Assembly: GCA_028753945.1 (NCBI GenBank)
Contig: JAPNXP010000011.1
Location: forward strand, 558,001-622,000
Direction: 5' to 3'
DNA: 64,000 nucleotides
Source: Hexactinellida sp. DTS-2022
Lineage: Eukaryota > Porifera > Hexactinellida
The translations under genes and the position numbers were made by a program. Of this stretch, positions 34,801 to 43,929 are shown piece by piece (the stretch's first letter is position 1; every line of letters starts with the position of its first letter). A model generated the notes under the pieces. It searched no databases, was not told the origin of the DNA, and saw only the letters and a list, made by a program, of their open reading frames with translations.

Positions 34801-37157
34801 GTCATTTTTAATTGACTTATTTCCAATTACGATGTCATTCTATTCTTCTAGTTCAAATAAATAAATTTGAAATTCCATCCCGGCAAGTTGACTACACAGT
34901 TGGTTCTACTATCTCATTGCTCTACTACTCTCATGCTAACATTGCAGACAACAAATTACGATGGACAACAGACACAGTAACAAATGGTACTGATATACTA
35001 TACAGTATTGAGTATACAAATCCAGTTATGTTGAGTAGTGTATTCTCTGATGTGGGAGCAGGTGTACACACATTTAGTTGTTTCTATAGAACGAGTCTTG
35101 TAGCTGCAGTAGGAAGTATACAACTTGCTATCAGAGGTAAGTTTAGTCAAGATATACAGTAGAACCTCGATATGAAAATACGAACACTATTCCAGTCCCC
35201 TTCAAAGCCTTATCAATATAAATAAGTAATACTGTTCATACGAATTCCGGATAAGGTGAACGCATTTCGACTGTCCCTGGTGTTAACGAGGTTCTACTGT
35301 ACGTTGAATCGTGTTTTAAAATAGTTAACTTTATAGTTTAACTTATTTATTTTCTCTAGACACTACAACTATGTCAATTAAGTATGCTGGGTATAATAAT
35401 ACATTTAGTGACGTAAATAATCTAAAGTTTCCATCTCCTCAACAGCTTAGTATTCCAGAAGGGACACAAAATGTATTAATCAGCTGTAACCTAACTAAAT
35501 GCATGTGGGTGATAAAACAAAAAAATGAAACATTTATACTATCAAGATCTCCAAATAATATTTCTATTTTTGGTGAAGAAAATGAAGGAAATTATTCCCT
35601 GTTACGATATACTAATAAAGGAATATCCTATACCACAGCTCAAGTGTATATACGTGTCGCTATCAATTCCACCCAACAACTATTAAAAAATCTTATGCTT
35701 ATTATATCAATAATTATCGTTGCATTAATTATTGTAATTTCATCGATTGCTATTATTACGATCATTATCAGAATTTTCAACAAACATAAAAAGTTTTTGC
35801 CACCTATTCCTCTTCCCGATGCGAATCAATTCACTCCGCTAGATGCGAATGAAAATCCACAAAACTATTTTCCAATGAGAGCCAATTTTCTGCATTGTAA
35901 CAAACGTGATAAACCGCCATCGTATTTAAACTTAATGGCTTGTGAATTGTTTCCTAACACAACCATTCAAGAACCGATGCTTGAACAAACAAAAAGTTTA
36001 AACTCCATTGATATTCCTCTTGATGAAGCCAATCTGGAGTATATGGTCATTGAAGAAACTTCTCTGGTTTCTCTTGAACCGCAACTAAAAAAACGACCAT
36101 ACTACCATAACATTGGTATGGATCCCGAAGATGAGGATAATTATGATCAAATTAAAGAAAAAAAAGAGTACGCCAACATGTCGAAAAGTGAATCCTATGA
36201 AAATTGCACCCCAATGAATGTACCTAAAAAAGAAAAGAAATTCATTGCAAAGTATATCCCTGCGAAGGATTTTCCAGCCACATACCAACAATATGTTACT
36301 TCTGGAAAAGGAAATGATTCACTATTTGCAGTTGAATTTCGGGCATTACATGAAGAATCAAAGAAAAATGTTGAACCAGAGAGTGACGAGGCTAGAAGAA
36401 AACAAAATTGGTGTAAAAATTCTGTTAATACAGTTTTTCCTTTTGATGAAAATAGAGTTGTATTGGATTCTCCATATTTTGACTGTGACTATATCAATGC
36501 AAGTTGGCTTGAAAATTCTCAATTCATAGCCAGCATCCATCCAACAGGAGACACACTACAAGATTTCCTACAGATGATCTACCAAACTGAAGCTAGTATG
36601 GTGATAATGCTTTCTACGAGAAAGGAGAAAGCTCAAATAATTAGTGGTATTTCAACTCGTGTGTGTTATTGGCCTAAAAAGGATGAACCTTTGAGGTGTG
36701 GGCACTTTGAAACAAACTTAAACAGTTCTGTAGAAACAAATGCTTTTGTCAAACAAGAAATTTCAGTGAGAAACACATTGAACGGAAAGTCTCATTCATA
36801 TATTAACTGTATATCTCCAATATGGAATGAAGACGGTACTGTATTTGAGTTAAACTTTGTAGTTTCCCTTTTGAATCGAGTCATAAAACAAAAACAAGAT
36901 TATCCCCTCAATCCTATAATAATTCACTGTGAAGATGGCATTTCTAAGACTGGTATCTTACTGACTGTATTCAATGTTATCAAAGAACTGAACATACGAA
37001 AGTCAATTAGCATCTTCAATGCTGTGAAGAACTTATTTAGACAGAGAATGCGAATGGTTCCTACCTTAGTAAGTTGTATTTCAAGTCTCTTTAAGTAACG
37101 AAATGATCATACGAAGAGGCATTGTACAACCTTACCGACTGTGTACGGAGTTTATGA
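14373..37157 (+). CDS. Multi-cassette CTLD/Ig receptor with degenerate tyrosine-phosphatase domain (21 exons)
   Basis: My model joins 21 exons into a 2605-residue type I membrane protein. Exons: 14373-14418; 16275-16676, 16740-17045, 17878-18123, 18508-18786, 24114-24563; 25468-25869, 25934-26239, 26738-26983, 27369-27647, 27838-28281; 30189-30590, 30655-30960, 31800-32045, 32414-32692, 32883-33323; 33387-33785, 33916-34221, 34852-35136, 35360-37068, 37119-37157. All junctions are GT-AG. Every junction except the last (phase 0) is phase 1, so each extracellular exon is a symmetric single-domain module. Order: signal peptide, three repeats of CTLD-Ig-Ig-Ig-CTLD, then CTLD-Ig-Ig-Ig, transmembrane helix and PTP-like domain. 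Total coding length 7818 nt is divisible by three with the stop at 37155-37157. The first exon and the last 50-bp intron are the least certain parts. Symmetric exons mean cassettes can be skipped without loss of frame. A surface recognition role is inferred from the domains only. Confidence 0.82.
14551..14726. mobile_element. TA-flanked MITE, cagtagaacctc family
   Basis: Flanked by TA (14549-14550 and 14727-14728). Left end CAGTAGAACCTCATTAATAC; the right end is its near-inverse (aaacgaggttttactg). Same family as 35157-35299 and 53124-53314. It lies in the first intron of the receptor gene. Confidence 0.8.
15280..15715. repeat. Dispersed element with aacaacaac core (same family as 28787-29636)
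   Basis: Starts near a cccttcggtctcaagttaac block and ends in a cacacaaac-rich stretch followed by tttaatatatagat. One copy of the core unit (gattttgaattttaattaat ... tgtgtaaacaacaac) is present, where the copy at 28787 has four. It has no coding capacity. The layout, fixed ends around a variable number of core repeats, resembles pearl/HINE-type Helitron relatives, but a Helitron hairpin end was not identified. Confidence 0.55.
16275..24563 (+). CDS. Receptor cassette 1: CTLD, Ig, Ig, Ig, CTLD (5 exons)
   Basis: Exon 16275-16676 (134 codons) is a C-type lectin-like domain: SCAVWGGGLTSI, CWIGLYERDGMYQWVDGT, then NNCVQMN and WIDTDCEG...FICK, with cysteines in CTLD positions. The calcium-site EPN/QPD tripeptide is replaced (SAPTDG), so sugar binding is uncertain. 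Exon 16740-17045 is an Ig-like domain (LACKGE ... IIWLF ... KQGYYQCQI). Exon 17878-18123 is Ig-like (LLLCDP ... LSWSV ... IKCLSN). Exon 18508-18786 looks Ig-like but lacks the cysteine pair (GRWKLPDG, FGLYQFYANN). Exon 24114-24563 is a second, different CTLD (SCVAWGGNLTTI, CWIGLNDI, FVWVDGSTSTY, DGWADRGC). The last intron is swollen to 5.3 kb by two insertions that cassettes 2 and 3 lack. Confidence 0.85.
17146..17640. repeat. gagcgcgctcc-rich insertion in the Ig1-Ig2 intron, copy in cassette 1
   Basis: An insertion of roughly 500 bp with several palindromic gagcgcgctcc-type blocks near both ends (17240-17330 and 17537-17632). A near-identical copy is at 31060-31560 in cassette 3, while cassette 2 has a much shorter intron here without it (about 26360-26470). 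Possibly a MITE; exact ends not determined. Confidence 0.65.
18862..19553. mobile_element. Insertion with ggttaaccgg motifs, specific to cassette 1
   Basis: Comparison with the same intron in cassettes 2 and 3 (27714-27760, 32760-32800) shows continuous sequence there (aacggccaagttcagccaac), split here. The inserted DNA carries ggttaaccggtta blocks near both ends (about 18935-18950 and 19508-19526). It contains a hAT-type MITE at 19035-19282. Type not assigned. Confidence 0.6.
19035..19282. mobile_element. hAT-type MITE, gggcgccgaaa ends
   Basis: Ends CATAGGCGCCGAAAG and the inverse of tttcggcgcccatg, flanked by an exact 8-bp duplication TCTGCATA (19027-19034 and 19283-19290). The interior is rich in G- and C-runs. 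It is nested in the 18862-19553 insertion. Confidence 0.85.
19603..24087. repeat. Array of three 1.42-kb units, each ending in a hairpin, inside a receptor intron
   Basis: Three near-identical units start at the ctccgtgtcgcctcccc block (about 19824, 21250 and 22668; spacing 1426 and 1418 bp). Each closes with a hairpin of about 47-bp arms (for example 21118-21236, arm starting atccaaaattgcagctgtgc) around an accaccacc loop. Ahead of the first unit lie three 63-66-bp head repeats (from about 19603) each holding the palindrome ctatactatagtatag. G-runs and T-runs differ in length between units. Empty-site comparison with cassettes 2 and 3 (gttttt|ctgtact) fixes both ends. A divergent single unit lies at 62967-63690. 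Small frames inside are not called as genes. Confidence 0.8.
24598..25431. mobile_element. Foldback element with long inverted arms, between cassettes 1 and 2
   Basis: Starts CAGGGACTTCTTTAATATAG and ends with the inverse. The arms of about 370 bp pair around a roughly 90-bp centre. Flanked by TAAATAG (24591-24597 and 25432-25438). The CAGGG terminus is hAT-like, though the visible duplication is 7 bp rather than 8. The junction between cassettes 3 and 4 (33340-33365) is uninterrupted and serves as an empty site. Confidence 0.8.
25468..28281 (+). CDS. Receptor cassette 2: CTLD, Ig, Ig, Ig, CTLD (5 exons)
   Basis: Exons 25468-25869, 25934-26239, 26738-26983, 27369-27647 and 27838-28281 repeat the domain order of cassette 1 with identical phases and nearly identical sequence. 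Differences: SDGINW and ITTERED in the first CTLD, WVVTDC instead of WIDTDC, FSTKIKCF in the second Ig, and a last CTLD six bases shorter. Its introns are the most compact of the three cassettes: no gagcgcgctcc insertion and no 5-kb insertion. No stops or frameshifts are seen in any exon. Confidence 0.85.
28315..30152. mobile_element. Second copy of the CAGGG foldback element, carrying a nested insertion
   Basis: Same ends and same TAAATAG flanks (28308-28314, 30153-30159) as 24598-25431. The centre is interrupted by the tandem-repeat element at 28787-29636, and part of the right arm is duplicated (29685-29860 against 29877-30020). It therefore duplicated along with the cassette and then diverged. 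Confidence 0.75.
28787..29636. repeat. Nested element with four 142-bp core repeats
   Basis: Between a cttcggtctcggtcgctttg start and a cacacaacaatcgagattta end lie four copies of a roughly 142-bp unit (starting at about 28938, 29079, 29221 and 29363), each with tgtgtaaacaacaac and gcatacttgtttacc blocks. The interruption of the foldback centre (aataataat|...|ataggc) is seen by comparison with 25066-25075. Same family as 15280-15715 and the fragment at 59390-59510. Confidence 0.7.
30189..33323 (+). CDS. Receptor cassette 3: CTLD, Ig, Ig, Ig, CTLD (5 exons)
   Basis: Exons 30189-30590, 30655-30960, 31800-32045, 32414-32692 and 32883-33323, same phases and domains as cassettes 1 and 2. The first CTLD groups with cassette 2 (ITTERED, WVVTDC) but the second Ig exon (FSTEIKCL, RIYG) and the preceding intron group with cassette 1. 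The last CTLD is the most divergent (TCWIGLNDITTEAG, WYDRRCNDYS). All exons are open. Confidence 0.85.
31060..31560. repeat. gagcgcgctcc-rich insertion, copy in cassette 3
   Basis: Near-identical to 17146-17640. Small differences include a few extra bases near 31205 and aggtgcgcgctcc against aggagcgcgctcc near 31517. It shows that the two introns share recent ancestry to the exclusion of cassette 2. Confidence 0.65.
33387..37157 (+). CDS. Membrane-proximal module: CTLD, Ig, Ig, Ig, transmembrane helix, PTP-like domain
   Basis: Exon 33387-33785: CTLD like the cassette CTLDs up to WIDGTVLNYTN, then different (NGSWTNTDCDTKRNVFICK). Exon 33916-34221: Ig (MINCII ... VEWFYR ... QPGYYSCVI). Exon 34852-35136: Ig-like (KLRWTT ... 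HTFSCFY). Exon 35360-37068: Ig-like (LISCNLTKCMWVI), a helix of isoleucine-rich residues (35692-35780), a proline-containing juxtamembrane part, and a PTP fold (PFDENRVVL, DYINASW, FIASIHP, YWP). A 50-bp intron leads to a last exon (ALYNLTDCVRSL, stop 37155-37157) matching the end of the PTP fold. Active-site changes: HCEDGISKTG has Lys (36946-36948) where HCx5R needs Arg, WPD is WNE (36823-36831), KNRY is KNSV, and the Q-loop VQT is VPT. It is probably a pseudophosphatase. Tyrosine motifs LEYMVI (36034-36051) and YANM (36169-36180) precede it. Confidence 0.85.
34776..34805. repeat. Short perfect palindrome in a receptor intron
   Basis: ATGACCTTCTTTA and its inverse are separated by 4 bp, 47 bp upstream of the Ig exon at 34852. 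Significance unknown. Confidence 0.6.
35157..35299. mobile_element. TA-flanked MITE, cagtagaacctc family
   Basis: Flanked by TA (35155-35156 and 35300-35301), ends CAGTAGAACCTCGATATG and the inverse of gttaacgaggttctactg. It lies 60 bp upstream of the last large receptor exon, starting 20 bp after the preceding donor. Confidence 0.8.
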
Positions 37158-38454
37158 ATAAACACTGTAGTGAAATTACCAATGACTTGACATTCTAAAA
37201 TCACACACTAGTTAGTCTCCATTGTAAAAATAGACCCATCCTTACCTACAAGGATTTCCGTGGGTATATGGGAATTTCCATGGGAAGAGAAATAATATTT
37301 TCCAAGTGAGATTCCCATATGGATCCCCATGGAAATTTCACTGCCACGAAACCTTGATACCTACATATTAGTACTCATTATTGGAGGAATAAATTGTTCA
37401 CAAAGTAGCTAATAAGAATAATCAACAGTTGAATATAGTTAGATTAAAAGGTTTAAAAAAGTATATTATGCTATTTCCTTTTCTAGGCTTGTTATACGAC
37501 CTGTTACTCTCTGATGAATGAATACTGTTCTATTCAGCTTTAACTGATATTCTACATTTTCCCCTGCCCCCCCCCCCCATATAATTTTTTATAATTTTTA
37601 TTAGTAATAATTATCCTGTTTGTTATTCTCTCCTAATGATTTTGATCACAATTTGTTTTGAGTAATAATTTATTCTATTATTTTATACTATTTTATATTA
37701 TACGTCTCAGTCGCTACGCGGTCTTGATTTATTCAATAAAATATCGCCACTATCATTAGTTATTTCAAATTAACAACAAATAAACATAATCTTAATTGCT
37801 AGTAAAAGTATTCTGATCATCTACTTAGACATTATTTTCTTAAACGCAGACCTAATCATATACATACAGAAACACAGAAGAGATGTATTGACGAGGAGAA
37901 TCACATATACAGGAACAAGAAATGACAAAAATAGAACGTTTTTGGTATCAGAAAGCAGGAATATGCACAATTTACTTCAATCGATTAATTTGGGTATCTA
38001 AATCTAATTATTGATTTGTCAATTTTCCATACACAAATCTACTAGTGCCCACACAATTGAGACACACCAATCAATAAGAATAAGGTGCGTGTATGTAGAG
38101 TTTCCTAGCTATGCGCTCAACAATGCAAATTGAATAGAAAACACATTTCTGATGGAGAGATGATAGGAAAACATTTGTCCACATAAAGTGGAGTAGGAAT
38201 GCTATTGCTGTAGATAACCAGTAGATAACCTTGAGGCCGATTAGACTAATAATATGAAAAAACTCACTGCAAGCAAGATTCAAATACTCAAGTTTAGTTG
38301 GATTATTCGAAATATGTTCAAGTTTTGTTGGATTATTGAAACTAGTATGGGGTTCCAACCAATAATATTTATTAGTAAGAGTCTATAGACCAAATATAGC
38401 CGTAAACTAGAGTAGATCTGTGAATTTTATAAAAAACTTGAAGCTAAATCTATA
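37158..38454. other. Intergenic between the receptor and DOCK genes
   Basis: The 3' ends of the two convergent genes face each other here. Near 37250-37345 there is a short imperfect inverted repeat (gggaatttccatggg and relatives). A C-run lies at 37568-37578. Frames of up to 95 codons at 38071-38358 show nothing recognisable. Confidence 0.4.
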
Positions 38455-38762
38455 CACTCAAACCTCTCAGATACGGGCACCTCAATCGGGCACCCTTGTT
38501 GGTATAAAACCAAGCTAAATATTTATTCATTTTACCAATAATGGAATTAATTGACAAAATTATATACAAAATTAACCAAATACACAACTTAATTAATGCA
38601 CAACCTGTAAAAACATCAGTTTTGATTTTGAATGAATCTAGAAAATATGGATTATACACTTTGGGTTTGCACATGTACTAGCCATTGTATTTCTGAGATC
38701 CGGGAAAATTCCCAGTTACGGGCACCCTCCTTTACAGCGCCCGGATAAGGGAAGTTTGAGTG
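38455..38762. mobile_element. TA-flanked MITE, cactcaaac family
   Basis: Flanked by TA (38453-38454 and 38763-38764). Left end CACTCAAACCTCTCAGATAC with gggcacc; right end is the inverse of cccggataagggaagtttgagtg. Length 308 bp. It sits just downstream of the DOCK stop codon. Confidence 0.75.
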
Positions 38763-38911
38763 TATAGTATGTCTTATTGAAAATCTGAATCAAATAAATA
38801 GTAAAAGAATCCAAATTTGAAAAAGGATACAAAATGGATAAAATTACAAAGTAAATGAATAAAAAAGTTAGTCTAAAACATAAATTAGTTAGCCATTAAT
38901 ACATAGCATAA

Positions 38912-41900
38912 TTAGTGTAGAGAAGACCCGCTTATGGCAGAGAATATCAGATGGGAATGAAAAGAAGTCCTATCACCCATAAAGGAGTGATCGTGTTTGC
39001 CTGTATAGAATTCATTGCTATCTTTCCTTCTGGTATTCACAATAAGAAGAGGCTCAAGTGTGTCCACCAGCTCTTGATAATTAACTGACAGCTGTTCTTG
39101 ATAGTCCAATCGTGTTTCTCCCAAAATACGACTAACAAGCTCAAGAGCATGAAATGAAGACTGAATAAATAATCTAAAAGCAGTCTTCAAGGTTTCTACA
39201 TGGTTAACTGCTTGCTTACGAACCTTATCGGGTGATAGGAATGCTCTATAATATTCCAAGGGACCTTCATTTACAGTGGTACCTACACTACCCTGTAAGG
39301 TTAGTTCTAGCAAGTTGAAATCGGGTGGATCGCATCGTATAACTTTATCTAACTCAGCTGTTCTCTTCTTGAGAGCAGACACAGCTACCTCGATAGGAGT
39401 GAGTTCTATTGACTCTGAATCTATAACTTCTATCCTACGCTTTATATAAGGGAATACATTCTTAGTGCGCAGAATGGTAACTAACATGTATTGAGAATCT
39501 ACTGATCCATGTGGCCGTCCTGTTTTCGTGAATGGAGTTTCGAAGAAAAAGTGAGATAAATTATTTTCTTTTTCGAACTTAGTTTGCCTCTCATCTTTAT
39601 TTTCCCGTAGGAAATATGCTTCTACATGTGTAATCTGTATATAATTCCTATTTGGCTCTATTGTCTTTGGTGCGAGACAAGTGGAGTCTTTTAGTATTAC
39701 TAGATCTTCTCCAAGTAAAGTTGTAAACTTTTTTGTCATTATATCAACGAATTCAGCTAAGTTTGTTATCCCTGGTTCCCTGAATATAAATTGCTTTTCG
39801 TTATTACTACCGAAGCTCTTGCCAAAGAATTTGCATCTATAGTATGTACCGAGAAATCGCTTCCCACTCTTCATTACTTGTTTAGTCTTCAAAGTAGATT
39901 CATGCATTTTCCGGAATAACCTTTCCATTCCATCAAAATCTCTATTCTTCTCTAGCAGAGGGAGGATGAGCTTGAATACAGGCAGCATCAATTCGTAGAG
40001 TTCTGACTCGTATAAAAACCGTAGACACTTTTCTAACATGTTAATCAGGTCCTTCTCAGTATAAGATTGGTTGCCGCGTAATTGATCTATTTTCATACGG
40101 CCCTCATCTTTAGGGATATTATGCGATATACTTTCAAAGTCGCTACTATGCAGTTTACCTAACGCGAAGTTATACAGATACTGAGCTATAATAGCCGCTA
40201 TATGCAGGTAGCATTGAGATGCCTCTGCAAGAAATTCCTCTTTAAGATGCATTTTAGCTAGGTTGTCAAGCCAGGTGATACGTAGCTCTGGTGTATTGGA
40301 GTATGATGCAGCCAACAGCCAGTGTACTTCTACTAGCTCATCATAGTCATGCTGTACATTACGCATTTCAGCCAGGCTACTAAGTATGTCCTTTAATCTC
40401 CGCATTAAATCCTGTACCTCATCTTGAAACTGAATATATTTCTTAACAGAAGTCTCTGAACTAGAGTAGGTTGTTATGGAGTTGAGAGAACGCTTCAGGA
40501 ATGCATCCGATTGTCCAATCAGGCCCTCAGCAGATAATTTCGATATGGATATGGTAGCGTACAACTGTGTGCGTACGAAGTTCTCTCCTGAATACTCAAG
40601 GTTGCTACGAAGCAGGAAATATAGAAGAGTGCATGCTTCATTCCTTACTTGAGATAATCTGGAGTTACAGTGATTCAGACTGCTGTAAATTAAGAATTCA
40701 CAAAACTCGTTTTGTCCCTTGAATAGAAGAGACGGGAAATTATACACAAACGAGAATAAGTGTGCATACCAATGTACCCAAATGGTATCCGAGTGCTGCA
40801 AACAGAAGAAAGCAGCAATAACTTTAAAATAACTTTTCATCATAGTAGCGTTGCTTTCTAAGAACTTATGATACCTGTTAGCAAACACATCCATGACACC
40901 AATAACAATAAGAGAGACTTCATGACATAGTTCTGACCGTGCCTTCGCTAGTTTCTGTACTCGCATAGCATGGCTATCTTCAGATGCAGTACTCCCATCT
41001 TCAGACACAGTAGTGATCATAGTGTGTGTCTTTCCCCTATCTCTAGCCCCAAGTGTTATGAGGGGTAGCGTCTCGTTATAAATAGCTTTCTTCCCAGAGT
41101 AAGAGAAGCAGTAGAGACACTCGGTTAGCAGATCGAAGAAGGAAAGGAGCGCACACATATCGGACGGCAGCTGTTCCTGATCTCCCCAGCTCTGAGCGGG
41201 GAGAGAGGATAAGGTAGAGAAATATTCGTCCCACCATTTGGCTAGCTGTGTTGAATCTGAGTTCTTAAGAAGGTTAAGGAAGCAGGCTAATAACAGCTGT
41301 TTCTCCTCAAGCGTGAAATCTGATTGACTCAGTCCCAGCTCGCTATCCATTGTCTGCCTTCCGGAATCTGATACGTCATCATCATGTAGCGCCATGTAAC
41401 TACTGCTGTGGGATATACTGTGCAGTCTCTTACGCATCTGAATGCTACTCTCGGATTCCCGTCTGCTGTCTATAATGTTATGTGAGCTAGAGGATACCGG
41501 CCGCTCGTTTATCTCGGAGAGACGCATCTCGCTGCGAGAGAACTGTGTTGAGACCGTGTTCCTACCAGCATCGGTTCTAAGGGGGCCCATGGGGCGTGGC
41601 GAGCTGAAAGATAACTTCTTACCTTTCATCTGTCTACTGACAGGAGTTAGTATAGATGACTCTGTGCTAATTGACTTGTTATACTCAACCTGGAGTGCCT
41701 GTGTAGTGTTGGTGTCGTAACCGGATATGATTCTATGTGCGAACTGAAGTACCATGGATAAGTAGGGTAGGTAGAGACAAGCCACGCGTGACCTCTTAAA
41801 GTGATCGTTACAATACCGCGGGTCTGTGTCGTGTTTTGCTAACAGATCTTTCAACATATGTATAGCCACTATTCTAATCTCAAATCTCTCGTATTTGAGT

Positions 41901-43929
41901 GTAACATAGAACTCCCTTAATAAGACTCCAATTAGATAATGTGTCTGACAAAAATTGTCCCCTAACTTTAAGCTGTCTCCATTAATAATCTCCTCTCCAA
42001 CGGGTAGATTGAGTTGTATATAGTGCTCGTGACTGAATACTATTTGCAGGAAGTTATACTTTAGTTTTGTGAGATGTTGTGCCTCCCCTGGAGTACAGAA
42101 TTGAGAAATGTATTTGTATATTAGCATAAACACATCGCCTCTATCCATATGAGAAAATGAATCACGGACAAACACGGCGATACTTTGGTTAGCAATATAA
42201 GTAATAGACTTATCTATTTTGCTACGAATAAGGGTAATGAGAGATATGAATAAACTAGTGAGATGTGCGTTAAATCCGTGACCGAATCTCTCCCTTCTAT
42301 TTGTACGAATAGATTTCTTGCTAAGTATGTAGGAGGCAATCGATTGAGACACACAGCCCAATATAAACCATAAATACCGTAGTAGGTTAATGGAATCAAT
42401 TTCCTCTTTCTGTGTATAATACACGGTATAGCGTATCAACTCACTGTATATTTCCTTACGGTACTCAATATATGGCTCTGCTGTGAACTGATACTTCACA
42501 TATGTAGTAATATGATGCAATGCACCATGCTTATCAAGGGTATATGCATACGATAGTATTAATGATAGCAGGTTAATGCCTGTCTCGTTATTGAGATACT
42601 GTAGTGTGAATAACTTGAACAGATGATTGAGTATAACAGGGAGATGTGATATTAAGCTTTCTAACGGTATTTCATACATATCTTCTATCCTTTGTTGTAT
42701 CTCTAATTCGTCGATACCCCCCTTTGCACGTTCTATCTTTTCTAAGAAATTAAAGAGGTTATTTAGACAGGGATCGGGTGGCGATATAGAACTAACGGGG
42801 CGCAGTAGCACACGGAATAAATGCTTTCTATTCTCAATCCATTTTATATCCCCACTCTTCCCATTAATTCCGTGACTGAGATAATTAGCAGGGAGAGTAG
42901 TAGAAATTGGAAGAGAAAATGTGTCTCTGTTAAGTAGAGAATCGCTATGTAGCTTTAACACAGGCAGCCATGAGTATCCTATCAGAATATCCGGTGCTGA
43001 TTTCTTTGGTAGTTTCTGTATATTACAACTGACGTGTGAGAATGTGAACAATAAGTGGTGTTTTGAATGTATGTTTATAGGAAGGTATATTTTGACTTCC
43101 TCAGCAAAATCTGGACTCGTGTTATGGTGCACCACTGGAGTCAACACTTTATCTACAAACACACTTCCAGGAGGTTTCCCGAATATACTGTGTAGCGGTT
43201 TAGCATTCCTATCATCCGAATCAAAGAATTGTATTTTGACACACAAGTTCTTGAACTTGCTTCCTAGCTTAGCGGCCTCTAGTCTCAGGTTATGTGGGTA
43301 TACGTACAGTATGTGTACGAACTCCAGAAATGGCTGCAGCTTAGTGGGAGAATGAGTAATGTCAGAATGCACTGGAAATTCCTGTGCCTCTCGTATAAAC
43401 GGTGCCTGGTTATACGTAGGCATCATTGGAATGAGAGGAACAAGGCCTGTTGTGAATACCCCAGATTCCTCTGCTGCTAATGGCGATAGCGTAATGGCGA
43501 GAGAGCCGGGTATAACCTGTATGCGTTGTCGGGGAATATTCCTGAAATCCTTCAAAAGCTTTAAAATCTCATCCTCACTGATTCTATCTTTATCCTGCTT
43601 GAAAATAAGAGGGAAATTCCCGTCTGTGTCTAAATCTCCGTTTTGTAGAAATACAGGCTTAGCTGACCATGCAAATGGTTGTCTGTAGTTACCGAGGCGC
43701 GGAAATATTGTCTTCATTTGATCGGCTAATTTGAGGATATTCTTCCTGCCCTCTCCACGTATGTATGGCTCTACGCAGCTATTGATCGCCCCCTGGAGCA
43801 CCTTGTCAATGCGGACTACAAGGTATATCTCGGGATGTGGGTAGGACACAGTGAATAGAGCGCGACGAGCCTCGACCGGCCACAGATCGAATCCGGGATT
43901 AATGGGACGCTGTTTTGAGGCGGAAGCTC
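38912..43929 (-). CDS. DOCK giant 3' exon: DHR1 and DHR2
   Basis: A single uninterrupted exon of 5018 nt encodes residues 491-2162, far longer than vertebrate DOCK exons. The acceptor is ctatag|GA at 43930-43931, completing a glycine codon with the previous exon; the frame upstream of it meets a stop, so the exon cannot extend. DHR1 (C2-like, lipid-binding) spans about residues 695-850 with FVHILYVYPHNLRL, SIFGKPPGSVF and HHLLFTFSHVSC. A serine-rich linker lies near residues 1250-1380. DHR2 (GEF) is at the C-terminus with YYRCKFFGKSF, the EAYF...NLSHFFFETPFTK segment, and LQGSVGTTVNEGPLEYYRAF around 39240-39305, which aligns with the nucleotide-sensor loop of DOCK9. Confidence 0.92.

Noticed and set aside
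38071..38358. 95-residue minus-strand frame between the receptor and DOCK genes
   Set aside because: Low-complexity start with an internal duplication (NNPTKLE), no homology seen, and position in a convergent 3' region.
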